A stretch of 64,000 nt of DNA from Panagrolaimus kolymaensis (lineage: Eukaryota > Nematoda > Chromadorea > Rhabditida > Panagrolaimidae), in contig JAJQJQ010000026.1 in NCBI GenBank assembly GCA_028622995.1, forward strand, positions 3,162,001-3,226,000. Reading direction: 5' to 3'. A program made the translations under genes and the position numbers. How positions within the stretch are numbered: the first letter of the stretch is position 1; each line of letters starts with the position of its first letter. Positions 25,967 through 38,599 of this stretch are shown here, one piece after another. The notes under the pieces are model-generated. The model had not been told where the DNA came from and did not search any database. It saw only the letters and a list, made by a program, of their open reading frames with translations.

Positions 25967-27536
25967 TTAAACAATTGAAGCTCCTCTTCCTTGTTGGCTT
26001 ATGGATGACGAAGGACGTTGTTGAATGGAAGAATAATTTTCTTTATTGGAATATAGTTGTTCCGCATCATATCGATTTGTTTTAGGAAATAACCGATTTA
26101 ACCAGGAACCCTTTAAAAATAAAAGCATCGTGAGAAAAATAGTGAATTGAGAAAAACAAGCGGATAAAAAAAAGATATAGAAAAAGCAGTAAAAATTTTT
26201 TAAATTTAAATTTTGAAGATAAACTTACTTTGGAAAAACTATAAGTTATTTCACAGGTCCTCGCTGTTATGTTTCGCTTTTTAGTTTTTTCACATGCAAG
26301 TAATGAAGTAATTTTGGCTCGAAACTTCTTTGAGAATAAAGTGTAAAGAAGTGGGTTACAAGCGCTACACGTCATTGCTAGGGCATTCATAACCAGAACT
26401 ACCTCGTATGGAATGTGTAGGACCACATTGAAAATACCCCTAAAAGAATAATTTTCGAACTTGCTAAATTGTTTTTTAATAAAGGATTTCTTACTTGGAT
26501 AAAAATATCCCTTGAATAGGTGAATAACAAATAAAATATACGCATACGCAAGCGACAAGCATTTTAACAACATTTCGACGCATAATTAGAGCTTCTGACC
26601 TAGCAGATGCATCTCCAAGTGATGTGTTTTCTATAAAAAAAGAATATTTTATTTATTTATGCAAATTCGAAAATAGACGCTAGAGTGCTGGTGTGTATTT
26701 ACTAACCTTCGTAAAGTTGTCGATTTTTTGACCAAAGAACGCAACAAACTTTACTGTAAAGAAGAATAAAAATTATGCATGGTAGAAAATAAAAGCTTGC
26801 AAATTCAATCCATTTATAATTTGTCCAAAATGGAGTATGCATTTGGCGATTGGCACAAACACGAGCTAAAAATAATAAAATAAATAAATAAACTTTCAAA
26901 GATTATTTAATTTTAAGAGTAAAGCTTAAAGCTTACAAGTTGGACGTTTTTCATTAAATAAAGCATATGGAAATGCAAAAAGAAATACAAAAACCCATGT
27001 ACAAATAATTGTAACTAAAATATTATTTCTTGAACATAATCGACGAGCATGCATTGGATATACAATTGCAATATATCTGAAAATCCAATAATCATTAGTT
27101 TTAAGGACCATTTTTTAGACTGAATTTACCTTTCAATGCAAACAATTAATTGAGTTAAAATGGAAGTAAATAAAAACACACATTCCAAGTATCTAGCTAT
27201 CGGACATAGAATAGTAGGAAATATCCATGCAGGATATCCAATAATTATGGTTGGCGTCCATTCAACCATGGTAGTTATTAAATTAAGTGCGTCAGCTACC
27301 GCCTGAAAGAAAAAATAAAACAAAGTTAGTCACTTTTAATTTAAACCAATGTTTTTTTAATTAAATTAAACTATTACCAAATTAAGCAATAACATATTCA
27401 TAACACTTTTACGCATTTTTCGATCTGTGCTTATTGCAATTATAACAATTATATTTCCTATCAATCCCACGGTAGTTAATGTAACAAAAAGGGAACCAAA
27501 AAATGTTGCGGATGGCAGTGATACTAATCGTTTCAT
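25967..27536 (-). CDS. Rhodopsin-family GPCR, probably neuropeptide receptor
   Basis: A seven-TM receptor of about 400 residues in roughly eight short exons. The start at 27536 opens into TM1 with 'GLIGNIIVI'. TM2 has 'NLAVADALNL'. TM3 ends in 'ERYIAIVYPMHAR', an E-R-Y variant of DRY. TM4 has a central Trp; TM5 is 'FYFLPCIIFILLYS'. TM6 has 'CYSPIQG', with Tyr and Ser in place of the usual Trp-x-Pro neighbourhood. TM7 has 'NPLLYTLFSKKFR', the NPxxY helix-8 motif. Conserved Cys residues in TM3 ('CPIARYLEC') and loop 2 suit the usual disulfide. The C-tail is Ser/Gln-rich. The pattern suggests a peptide-binding receptor, but I cannot assign a ligand or orthologue. Confidence 0.82.
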
Positions 27537-30500
27537 AATTGTTATTATTTATTATTTCTCTAAAAAATAAGTAAATATACAATATGTTAAGAAAAAATTG
27601 TAGTCAAATAAAATAAAATAAAAAACACGCGGCAGATAAAAATGTTTTATGTAAATAAGGAAGAAATGGGAAAGAGTTTGTAAGCGTTCAAACATTTTAT
27701 TTTTTTTTCTTTAGCAATAATTGCTTTTTTGATGAAACTCGATGCCATATTTATTGACAGTAGAAGTTTTAAGTTTTTTTTATTTTTCCATTTTCTATCT
27801 ATTTTATAGAAAGCTGTCAATTAAGTTAGACGCCCGCTTAAAAGAATTTTTTTAAAACTTTGTGTTTCGCTTATAATAATAAAAAAAGTTAACAAACAAA
27901 CAAAAAATAAGAAAAAAAGATAATTTTCAAATAGCTATCACTAAGGACGAACATGCATAATCCAACAAAACTATGTAAATCTAAAATTTGGTAATAGCAT
28001 TAGGAAAAAGAAGCCTTAAAGGGTCTCTTAAAAATGAATGAAAGCAGTTAAAAACGATTCGTATTAAATATTTAATCGGAAGTGCGGCTTGCTTTTTTCT
28101 AATATAAGGTTCCTTATGAGGGTTATTTTGAGACAGTCAATAGGCAGGTTTTAGACGCATTCCAAAACCAGTGAAGCGAAAAATATTTTAATAATAAAGA
28201 AATGAGTAATTCCACGTTTTATGCGTATTTCTTAAAGATATTTTTAACACGCAATGCTAAATATTTAACTTCCTTTAAATAAACTATTACAAAACTACAA
28301 GAGTGGTTGAAAAAAACGAAACAAAAAAATGCATTCTAATTCGATCAATTTATTTAATTTTTGCCAACTTTATTTTTTTTTGTCACATGAAAAAAAGCCT
28401 TACCCACGCTGCTCCTCTATCTAGGAAAAATACGTCAAAAGTATAATATTTTTTCCGCTAATTGGTAAAATTCGAAAAGCGAAATGGAGTAAATTTGAGA
28501 ATAATTTAAATAATAAGTTACTCTTCCATTTATTTTATTCTTCTTTTTTTGCAAGAAAAAACTGACGTTTGAATAGACAAAATTGAAACTTAAATGAATA
28601 AATACGAAGGAGAAAAATGAAATTAATAACTCAAAAGTTTCATCTTTTTTAAAATAGGGAGGGCTTTTGATGACATCAAAAGGGCTACTTAAAAAAATAT
28701 AAATACATAGCTACATGAAACCTTTGAATTTACTTGTAGGTTTTTTTAAATAGATTTAAAAAAATAAAAATTTACTCTAATGCCTTTATTCTTTAAAAAA
28801 AACGTGTGGGCAAGTAAAAGATTTAATTGCATAGAATTAAAATTTACAATATTTTTTTCGGAACACAGAAAAATAAAAAAATTAAACACTGCCTATAAAA
28901 CTGCTCATTTTAGCGAAAGCTTTTTAAAAATATTTGTAAAATTAAGTTTTTAATATTCAAAGTAAAAAAGAGAAAGAAAGATTTATTAAACTTGTAGCCT
29001 TTCAAAGCTTAAAAAAACACAAGAACGACAGATGTAAATGTAAAAAATGAAAAACAAAGGTATGACTAAAAGTTAGAATTTTGCTAAGTAATTGATAATT
29101 ATTGACGCATATGAAAATAAGAAAATGATAAAGCTCTTCCGTCAATTATCATATTTTACAATAAAAAAAACTTTCAAATAAAATAGAAAAAAAGTAGCAT
29201 CAAATAAAAAAGATGAGTAAACAGAAAGAGGTCAGTCCCTTTTAGAAAGATAATACTTTCTTCAGCAGAAAAAAAAAGCTTCAGGAAGAAAGAAAATATA
29301 CGCAGATTGATTAAAGGAAATAAATTTATCAAGAAAATAAACAAAAGAAATGCAATAAAATGATACCGTATAAATTTCTAGGCTAGCTTTTTTTATGACA
29401 GGGAAAGAAAAAATACGAAGAAAAATTAATTTAACATATTTTCTTTTCGTTGTTTTTTTGGCAACGACCGATATTAAATTTAACGAACTTTGACGCTTTA
29501 AAACAACAACAAAAAATTTGGAATTTGGTGTCGTTGTTGGAAGAGTGTGTCGCAAAAAATTGGTTTGATTCTCTTGCTCCCATTTTTTTGGTATCGTTTA
29601 AGAAAAAAATAACAATGGCATGTACTCCTTAGAAGAAGAAAAAAGAACAAACCTCAATAAAAAAGGGGAGATGAAAAAAAATATATCGTTTACGTCAAAG
29701 ATTTGCTCATATTTTTTTAAAGCTACTATTATATATATTTTTTAGACGAAACTAAAAATATTATTTTTACTCCTAAAAACAACTATGAAATTCTCGAAAA
29801 TTAAATGCAAAAAAAGTTGTAAAACAAATGTTTATTTCTTTATTTTGCAAAAAAAATTAAATGTTGTCGTTGTTATTTTTTTTCTTGTGTTTTAGAAGCC
29901 CCATTAAAGTTAAAGGGTAAGAAAGAAAAAAGAATGAGAGGTACTACTGCCCTATTTTATATTTTTTCGTTGAAGAGATTAAGTCTCACACATCACAAAA
30001 TAATTTTAAGTAAATGTTTTATATAAAATGTATTTACAGCAGCTGTATTAACAGAAATATATGAAATGAAACAACAAATATTTTAAAACAAAAAAATACA
30101 CGAGAAATTAATTTGAAATTAAAAAAGAAAAAAAATGTATTTAAAAAAAGACAACTTTTTTTAAAAATAAAATCTTTAGAAGAAAATAAATAAACATTTT
30201 CAATTCAACAAATTTTTTTGTCTTTTCTTTTTTTGTGTTTCTTTTTATTTTATTTTTAATGTTTAAAAGTGGTACTTCATTTAGCTTCTATAAACGAAAG
30301 CAAACATACGTCCATTTTTGGAATCCTTCCTTAGAAAAGAAAAAAAGAAATATTCGAAATAAACTTAGTACTATTGAAAATTCTCAAAGCGTATGAAAAA
30401 AAGAACATATCTCACGGGAGCATTTTGTGAAAAAAGAAAGAAAAGAAAAAAGCAATCACAACATCACAGTTTTGCCGTCGATCAAAAAAAGGTTTTTCCA

Positions 30501-32406
30501 GAGATGGAATAAATACTGATAAAGACTTTTTTGTTAAAGTTTTAACATCCATTAATCTTATTTTTTTGTTTTTGGCACATTTTTTAAACTTTTAAAATCT
30601 TTGCAACAAAAACGAGACAAAAAGCTTTGTGGCGGATAAAAAATTTTTCCTAAAAAATAGGACATTTCAAAAAAATGGAAGACTGAAAAAAAAAGCGTTT
30701 AAAAAACTGCTAACAAATCTTTTTTATCTCTTTTGGTAGCAGTGGAAGTTGTTCCACGCCACAAACGTTGTCTATAAAAAAAATAAAACACGTAAAAAAC
30801 GCGTTCTTTTTCGAGGCCATTGAAAAACAAAAAGGGAAAAATTTTTTCAGGATCAAAGGGGTCTCTCAAATGATGTCGTTTTTTGTTTAAATAACTCCTT
30901 CTTAGGTTAAGCTGGCGGCTATTAACATAAAAAAAATAGCAGGTGTTATGACAATATGACATCCTTTTTTTTATTTTGTTTGATTAAAATACATATTTGA
31001 GCAACTCCTTCATCAAAGAAAAAAATCGTCAAAAGCTATTTTAAACAACCCAGTTTTAAGAATTAGATAAAAACATAAAAGAAAAAAAGAGAAAAGAGCA
31101 TGAAGGAGGAGGATCTGATTACTAATAAAATTTTAATGCCAAATTAAGCTATTAAAAAATAAAAAACTGCAAAGAAAAAGAAGCAAAACCCTAATAAAAA
31201 ATTTGCGATAAACAACTAAATTATTTCTAAAAGCCTTTGAATTTAAATGCAGAGTTTAAAATTTCTTGTTTTTCACACATAATAAACTCTTTTATTTTTT
31301 ATTTTTTGTTCTCTCCCGAAACTGACACTATCATTCCTAGAAATAAAAAAGAACTTAACAACTTTTTTTATTATTGTAAAAAAAAGAGAGAGCTTAAAAA
31401 TAGAATGACCTAAAATGCTTATTTTTTATTTCTTGCAAATTTCAAAAAAAAAAAAAAAGAAGCAAATTTGTTGTTTTTTTTGACCAAAAATACATAAATA
31501 ATTTTTATAAGATTATAGTTTGTCAAAGCAAAAAATAAATAAAGAAAACAATCAAAATTAATCTCGATCTTTTTATGCTGCACATAAATAAATTAATACT
31601 TTATTTACAAAAGAATCCAATAAAATATTTTCGTGTATTTTCCCTTAAAAAAACAGTGCGAAAGTTCAATGTTCTCAATAACTTGTGACTGGTGGTGTCT
31701 AGGAGATTTTAATTAATTCAAAAGTTTTTATTTTTGTGTGCAGAAGAATCTCATTGTAATGCAAATATGGGATTTGTCGATGAATTAATATAAAAAATAT
31801 ACGTAATACTTCAGTCATACATCTCTCTTTTATCAGGTGTTGTTCCAATTTTATTTTTAAAAAATTCATCAGTTTTTAATAAAATATTATTAAACCAGAG
31901 CATTTTTAGAAATGAGACCAATATCAACGCGAAAAAGAAAAACAAATAATGTACTTTGCATAATTTTATGTTTTTTTATGATAACAATAATATCAAAGAC
32001 GATGAATTTTTCGAAGTCTTATTACTACCTTAATGTTGACGTTGAAAAAGGCTTTTATAAAAACTAAGAAAGCATTTATTAAATTACTCAAATTTTATTA
32101 ACGGCTTTTGGGTTTCTTTATAGTTTAGTTTTATAGAAACATATAATTAAAAGGTTTTAGCAAAAAACGTAAATGTTACATTTTTATTAATCAATACATT
32201 TTATACTTTTGTTGCGTGCATAATAAGATCATAGTAAAAATAAACATTAATAAAAACCGCAATCAAAAAATGTCAGAAGTACAATTAATTTTGCATGTTT
32301 TGAAATATCAATTGTTTCACATATTGTTGTTTTGTTTTTTTGGTGGTGGCCCGTGCAAAATTGTTTGGACAAAATTTTTATAGAATGTTGTGGAAGGGTT
32401 TATGCA

Positions 32407-32414
32407 CAAGCGAT
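32407..32414 (+). repeat. Target-site duplication, left copy
   Basis: CAAGCGAT immediately left of the MITE, identical to 32711-32718. Confidence 0.85.
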
Positions 32415-32710
32415 CAGGGTTTCGCGGAATTCCGCTTCCGCATTCCGCTTTTGCGGAATTCCGCATGTTTTTGGACTTCCGCAAATTCCGCGGAATTCCG
32501 CAAAATTTTGCGGAATTCGAAAGCCGAAGTGAATCTAATGGGAGAGTACATGACGAGAAAAAAAAGAAAAAAAATTTCGCTTCCGCATTCCGCTTTTGCG
32601 GAATTCCGCCCCTTTTTTGACTTCCGCTTCCGCTTCCGCTTTTGCGGAAGTGAATTTTAGAATTCCGCCTTCCGCGGAAGCGGAATTTTTTGCAATTCCG
32701 CGAAACCCTG
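32415..32710. mobile_element. Non-autonomous hAT-like MITE
   Basis: A 296-bp element. Its ends are perfect 17-bp terminal inverted repeats, CAGGGTTTCGCGGAATT at 32415-32431 and the reverse complement at 32694-32710. A perfect 8-bp direct duplication flanks it. An 8-bp duplication with CAGGG-type ends is the hallmark of hAT transposons. The interior encodes no transposase. It consists of TTCCGC/GCGGAA units in both orientations, and a 32-bp segment is repeated directly at 32433-32464 and 32578-32609. Its GC content stands out from the surroundings. The perfect ends suggest a fairly recent insertion. Confidence 0.88.
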
Positions 32711-32718
32711 CAAGCGAT
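32711..32718 (+). repeat. Target-site duplication, right copy
   Basis: CAAGCGAT immediately right of the MITE, identical to 32407-32414. Confidence 0.85.
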
Positions 32719-32906
32719 GTTCACAAAATCAATAATCAAAACAATGCCTTTGCGCGTTGGTCTTTCACTTAATAAATATAAGTGGCATAATTGAGAGCAA
32801 CCAATGTGAGGTTAGATATAATAAATGGAAGTTTTTCGCGTTTAAAGTATTTTATATTTTTTGAATCTTAATTTTGCCTTTCCATAAAACTTTAACATTT
32901 ATTACA

Positions 32907-33810
32907 ATGAAAATCAAGCCAAAAAATTTATTTTGTTATTGCAATGGTAAAAAACAAAAAAATAAACTAATTTTATTCAAATATTTATATTTACTCATGT
33001 TTATTCTTCTTGTTATGATTACTATGGATATTTATGTTTATTTATTTATTCCCGATTATCACAAAATAATGCAAAAAGCCCCGTGTGATAGAAAAAATGC
33101 TTTATCATGGAATGAATACGATCAATTGCACGAAAGTTGTATTAATCAGAGAAAAGTAAGTTTATTATGAAACAGGCTTTTTTCGTGAGATAAATATCCC
33201 AATCCTCGAGTTAAACCTGTAATAAAAAAAATTCTTAATAATAATAAAAATAGTAAAAAGATATTTTTAAAAATTTTTTTTGGCTCTTATATATTGTATA
33301 TCTTCTTTTAGCATCCCATGAAAAAAAAAATTTGAAAAAAAGCTTTTTATTATCTTTTAGGTATTAGATATATTCACGATGGAAAAAACATGTTATAACT
33401 TTTCAAAAACTTCCATACATTTTGGCTTCATAAAAAACTTGGAACAAAATTATAACAAAGTCTATCAAAAAATGCTGTATCAAAATGAAATAAAACATTG
33501 TATGTATAATCATTTAAAAAATGTGATTTTTCCGGAACTTGATCATATGGAATATTGCATTCTGGTATCTATGTCATTATTTATAGTATGGGGATTAGTA
33601 CCTCTCAGAGTATCTTGTCTGAATTTAAATATCCATATAAGCGAATATGCTTTAAAAGTTCTCACAATTGGATTAATGCTAATTTTTATGTTTATTTTAA
33701 AATTTTCTAATATTTCCATTGTGAAGCGTACAGCTGTAAATTTTGTTAGAGAAATTAATTTGGAGAAATATAAAACTTTGGAAGATCAAAACTTTTTATT
33801 AAATTGCTAG
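32907..33810 (+). CDS. Orphan membrane protein, three predicted TM helices
   Basis: Two exons (32907-33155, 33361-33810; GTAAGT donor, CTTTTAG acceptor, phase 0) give 232 residues. I do not recognise the family. A Lys-rich N-terminus with 'CYC' precedes a strongly hydrophobic helix at about residues 21-48. A loop of about 95 residues with several Cys follows, then helices at about 146-166 and 178-200 and a short charged tail ending 'NFLLNC'. The ATG at 32907 was chosen because upstream in-frame sequence has only a TTG. The MITE lies 197 bp upstream and might affect the promoter. Confidence 0.6.
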
Positions 33811-34334
33811 GATTAAAAAAATTATTTTATAATGCTTTTGCAAAAATAAATTTACATTGGATTTTAGTTTTTATGATAATAGCAAAATCAAACAAAAGTT
33901 TACTGTTTAATCATTTGATTCTTTGATTTATGAAAATAACAATTAGTTTTCTAATCAGAAAGTTTATACAGCAAATTATAAATAAAATAGACTAGTTTGA
34001 ATTATTATTAATTTAAAAAACCTTGAACCACCATTTTTGTCTCTCGTTGTTTATTAAAAAAAACACATTTTTTTTAAAACAAAGAATCCTAAAACATAAT
34101 TTTTTTCCGCGTTTTTTTACAAGGGTGAAACAAAGCATAAGATGTTGATGGTTTACACAAAAAAGAAAAGAAAACACATAAGTCATGACATTTTGTGATT
34201 TTTTTGTTGTTGCTTTTCTTTTGGCATTTGGTCGATTTTGAAAAAGCGATCTTTTTTTTCGGTGAAAGAATCGATTTGTGCGCTAAAAATTTATTTAATA
34301 ATAGTTGCTGATTTACAAATTTTTGCTCTTAATT
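33811..34334. other. Intergenic
   Basis: About 520 bp of AT-rich sequence between two plus-strand genes; nothing recognised. Confidence 0.6.
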
Positions 34335-35554
34335 ATGTCTTCCAATGCTCTTGATAATCATTTGCATAGTATATCAACTCAAAGATATTCTATGTTTGAA
34401 ATTCAAGATATCAAAAAAGGTCATTTTGATATCACATTTCAATTTGAAGATAAAGTAAGTTTTTTTTTCTTTTTTTACTTCACATTTGTGAATAAAAAAT
34501 TTTCAGCAACTTTATTCTCACTCGTTCATATTGTGGCCCATTTCCAAGGTTTTCGAAACCATGCTCTTTGGGGAATGGTCTAAAAATAAAGATGAACCCA
34601 TTAAAATTTCCACAAATACTTACGAAGATTTCAAAGAATTTTTAAAATTCTTTTACCTTGGTGAATGCGAACTCACTCTAGAAAATATTTCCATTATTGT
34701 CGACTTGGCAGAAGCATACGATGTCGAAAAGTTAAAACATTATTGTGACATTTTTTTAGTAACGAAAGCTGTAAATATGGAAAATGCTTTAAAAAGTTTT
34801 GAACTTTCAAAACGATATGGTTTACCTATTACAACAACTCAAATTGTTATTTTTATTGCTGAAAACACCGATGATATTTTTTGCCATAAAGGTTTTATTG
34901 AACTCCCAAAGGAATGTGTAATTGATATCGCGAAATTTCCATATTTATGCACCACAAATGAAAAACTTTTTAGTGCTGTTTGTTTTGCAATTTTTATTCC
35001 AATTTTTTTGCTATTGTAAAATTATAGATTTTGAAATGGGCGAAACATCAATTATTCAAGAACGGAATTACCAATGCTTCCACTAAAGAATATAAGATGG
35101 CTTTAAAAACCATTTTAACTGATATTCTTCCGTATATACAATTTTCTGCTATGAAGATCGAATATTTGAGTCGAGTTCTTGGTAAAAAAAGTTCTCTATA
35201 AAACATTTTTTACCATTCACCATTTTAGTGCCAATTGGATATTTATTTTCTTATGAAACTTTAAGTAAAATATTGATCGCATCCATTACTCCAATGCATG
35301 ATGAAACAGTTGAAACTACTGAAACAATTCGGAGTTCAATTTCAAACAACTCCGGTTCCAGCAAATTTGGAGGTATGTAAATTTGTTTTCGTTACAATAA
35401 TTTCGATGTTCATAAATCATTGAAACAAATTTTATGGGCAACCATCAAACACTTTAATTATTCGTTCTATAAATTCTATTATTTTTCAGATCGGAAAACT
35501 ACATTCACAAGGAAAAAAGAACGAAATTTTTTCCATGTCTTGGGGCTTGGTTAA
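34335..35554 (+). CDS. BTB/POZ domain protein with BACK-like region
   Basis: Probably a substrate adaptor for a CUL-3 ubiquitin ligase, by analogy with the large nematode BTB family. Five exons (34335-34454, 34507-34977, 35028-35181, 35229-35372, 35490-35554) give 317 residues. The BTB fold spans about residues 30-130: 'DITFQFEDKQLYSHSFIL', then 'SKVFETMLFGEWSK', 'FKEFLKFFYLGECEL' and 'AEAYDVEKLKHYC'. Helical BACK-like sequence follows. No MATH or Kelch domain is seen. The C-terminus is short, basic and Ser-rich. The donor after exon 2 is GTTTGT, weaker than usual. The stop codon overlaps an AATAAA at 35553-35558. Confidence 0.82.
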
Positions 35555-36012
35555 TAAAAAATAGCTTTTTGAGGCTTTGAACAGAATTATTTAATGTTTT
35601 CTTTATTTTTTCTTCATATTTGTTGTTTTTTTATTGACCTTTAAATTTCTGATAAAAAAGTTTGCTTTACTTGATTAAACTTTTAATTTATAAGATTTCA
35701 TAAATATAAATCAATTTTCTACTTTCTTGTTTACTATTAAAAAAGAATATTTGTTTTGATTTTTACTAATTTTATCATTGATTGCGCAAGGTTACGCAAT
35801 TGAACCAAAAAGTGATCAATGTACCTTTCAATTTGTTTTTAAAAAGTTGTTCTGCAAAAGTTCAATCAATTTATGTTTTGTCTTTTAAAGTGGTATATTT
35901 TCTGCTGAAACATAAAGTATAAAATATATTGTTTAAATTTTGCACGTTTATTTTTGGTATTTATTATTTCATTTTTTGATTTGATATAATCAGAAAAATA
36001 ATTTTAATTGCT
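35555..36012. other. Intergenic
   Basis: About 460 bp without a gene. A possible SL acceptor, GATATAATCAG, lies about 20 bases before the UGT start codon. Confidence 0.5.
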
Positions 36013-37803
36013 ATGAGGTTTTTTCTGATATTTGTGATAAGCATTTTTGAATTTACTATTTTTGGAGATGCTGCAAAAATATTAGTTTTTGGTATTAGTA
36101 ATAGCAGAAGTCATATGATGTCAAATGGAAGAATTGCAGATACATTGACTTTAGCAGGCCACAATGTGGTAAATACAATTTTGATTTCGACGAAAAAACT
36201 TTTGAAGAATTTGGATTTTTAGACATTTTTGAGTTTTGAACATACCATTTCCACAAAAGATTTTCCAACAAACAAACACGCGAAAGTTGTTACAATCGGT
36301 CGAATTCCAAAAGAAAGATTAGAAGCTAGTCAAAAAGGAAATGCAGAATGGATGAAATCAATTTATGAACCAACTGGAATATTTTATTCTTATTTTTCGA
36401 TGGACGCATTTTCTGAAAGCCTTATTGGAACTTTCGATCGTGAGTTTGCTTATTTCATCAAAAAAATGTAAAAACCTTTGTATAATTTTTTAGTTGCTTT
36501 TACCGAAGATCTAGAAACCATCCAAAAACTAAAATCTGAAAATTTTGATGCAATTGTTTATGAATCTCTTTTTCCTCATGGAAGTGCATTTGGACATTTA
36601 CTTGGAATTAATGTTCATTTCATGGTTCATAGTGCCACCATTTTTGAATTTACCGCTCGACTTTTTGGTATTCCAACTCCAACGGGTTGGGTTCCTTCAG
36701 TTGGATCTTTATCAGTTTCGGATCGAATGACATTTTGGGAGAGAGGTCAAAATTGGTTGGAAAATGAATTGGTAAACTTGAGTGGTTTAAAACATTGCGA
36801 ACGTGTGAATTCCCTTTATCAAAAACATTTCGGTTCAGATTTTCCAAAGGTTCAAGATTTGATGAAAGAAAAAACTCCAATCATGTTTGTTTCTGTCAAT
36901 GAATTCATCGAATTTCCTCGACCTATTTTACATAATGTTGTTTACATTGGAGGCTTAGGAATGAAAGCATCTAGAAATGAAAGTTTGCCTGAACCCTTTT
37001 TATCTCAAATGGATAAGGGCAAAAAAGGAGTAGTATTCTTTTCATTGGGATCAAATGTTGATTCAATATATCTACCAAATTCAGTCAAAACTAATCTTCT
37101 TGATGCTTTCGCTGATTTTCAAGATTACCATTTTATTGTTAAACTTGAAAAAGGTGACGAATTTGGTATTAATTATGCCAAAACAAAGACAAATATATTT
37201 GTAACTCATTGGGCTCCACAAGATTTACTTTTAAAACATCCAAATTTAAAATTATTTATGACACATGGAGGCTATAATAGTTTGTTGGAAGTAGCGCATT
37301 CTGGGAAGCCAATTTTATTGATGCCAATGATGTACGATCAAACTCGAAATGCTCAAATAGTTCAACGAAATGGTTGGGGAAAAGTTTTAAATAAAATGGA
37401 ATTATTAAAAGGAAAGGAAAAGCTAGTAGAATTATTGGATGAAATGTTAAGTAATGAAATGTGAGTTTACCGTTTTTAGAATTTCAAGGCAAAATTAAGT
37501 TTTAGATATCTCAAAAATGCTCAAAGAACAAAACATTTATTAGAAACAAAACCATTTTCTGCAAATGAATTATTTACAAAATACATTCAATTTGTTATGG
37601 ACAACAATGGAGAATTGCCTGAATTGAGAGCTGCTGGAGCTGAAATGAGTTTTTTGACCCAATTTAATATTGATATTTACTTTTTAGTTATTGCAGCAGG
37701 GATTATTTTACTAATCATTCTTTTGTATAGCTTTTATTATGTCTCTAAACTTTTTAGAAAACTATTTGTTTGCAAAAATATTGTAAAGAAAAAAAGAAAT
37801 TAG
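36013..37803 (+). CDS. UDP-glycosyltransferase (UGT family)
   Basis: Transfers a sugar from UDP-sugar to small lipophilic acceptors in the ER lumen; nematode UGTs act in detoxification. Four exons (36013-36168, 36223-36439, 36494-37460, 37506-37803) give 545 residues. A signal peptide is followed by 'SHMMSNGRIADTL', which carries the usual catalytic-His position, and then 'GHNVTFLSFEHT' after the first splice. The UGT signature runs from 'THWAPQDLLLKHP' through 'FMTHGGYNSLLE' to 'PMMYDQTRNAQ'. One C-terminal TM helix ends in a basic tail, and 'KKRN' fits a KKxx ER-retrieval signal. In-frame stops at 36220-36222 and 36469-36471 lie inside 54-bp introns and are not lesions. Confidence 0.93.
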
Positions 37804-38599
37804 AGTTTTTGATATTGTAAAAACTTTTATGTAATTGTTTTCGTTACAATATAGTGATTTAAAAAATTTGCGACTAATAAAAGTTTGCTTTAGCTCAACA
37901 TTTACGATATATATAGTGTTTAAATAACAATATCAAGATAAATAGCAAAGTTTTTCCTTTGTGGTATCATTTCTATTTATTACTTTTTTTAAATTAAAAA
38001 TTTGATTTACTGTCATAGAAATTTTAGAAATGTAAAGCTTTATTATTTTATGTCTGGGATAAAATACTCTAACAATTTTTTTTCAATAATAAACTTCTTG
38101 AAAACACAGAAAAGAATGAAAGGCAGCGATACAGCAATAAACAATTTAAAATTTATTCATCGTTGCTGTTTGAACCTTGAGAAGCATAAAATAAAATTTT
38201 CACCTGTATTAATAATATATATAGATGCACGAATAAAATAATATGACCTAAACAGAGGACTGGCCAAATTAATTAATTTTTGTTTTGTTTTTGTTAGGCC
38301 AAAGATCGTTGAAAAAAAAAAGTAAATGCAAATTAAATAAAAGCGGATCAAGAAAAAAAAGACTGGCAGCAAGGAGAAAAATAAATGTGTAATATCAAAG
38401 GTTTTTAAGAAACGAATAAAGTTAAAGAAATAACAATCACCAGGATAAAAATGAAAAATGCAAATTTAAAAATATAACTGTAACTTAAATCGGAAATTTT
38501 TTTTAGGGTAAACAATAGAAATTTTTGGCAAGAATGAAGACAAAAGAATTATATCTTAAATATTAAAGCTTGAAAAAAATGTTCCAAATTTCTTGGAGC
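37804..38599. other. Intergenic, convergent 3' ends
   Basis: The gap between the UGT and adenylate cyclase 3' ends. Only AT-rich sequence and the UGT poly(A) signal are seen. Confidence 0.6.
37876..37881 (+). terminator. Poly(A) signal AATAAA after the UGT gene
   Basis: AATAAA about 75 bases past the UGT stop. Confidence 0.5.

Larger units (their letters stand above)
27537..32906. other. Gene-poor AT-rich region
   Basis: 5.4 kb with no exon that I can support. It is dominated by A and T homopolymer runs. The only clear structure is the MITE at 32415-32710. Small open frames here lack codon bias and splice context. Confidence 0.65.

Noticed and set aside
32317..32739. Overlapping open frames on both strands near 32.3-32.7 kb
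   Set aside because: They translate the TTCCGC-type repeats inside the MITE and have no splice context or recognisable product.
36200..36480. Apparent stops and frame breaks in the UGT gene
   Set aside because: Two 54-bp introns with GTAAAT and GTGAGT donors restore one continuous UGT frame, so it is not a pseudogene.
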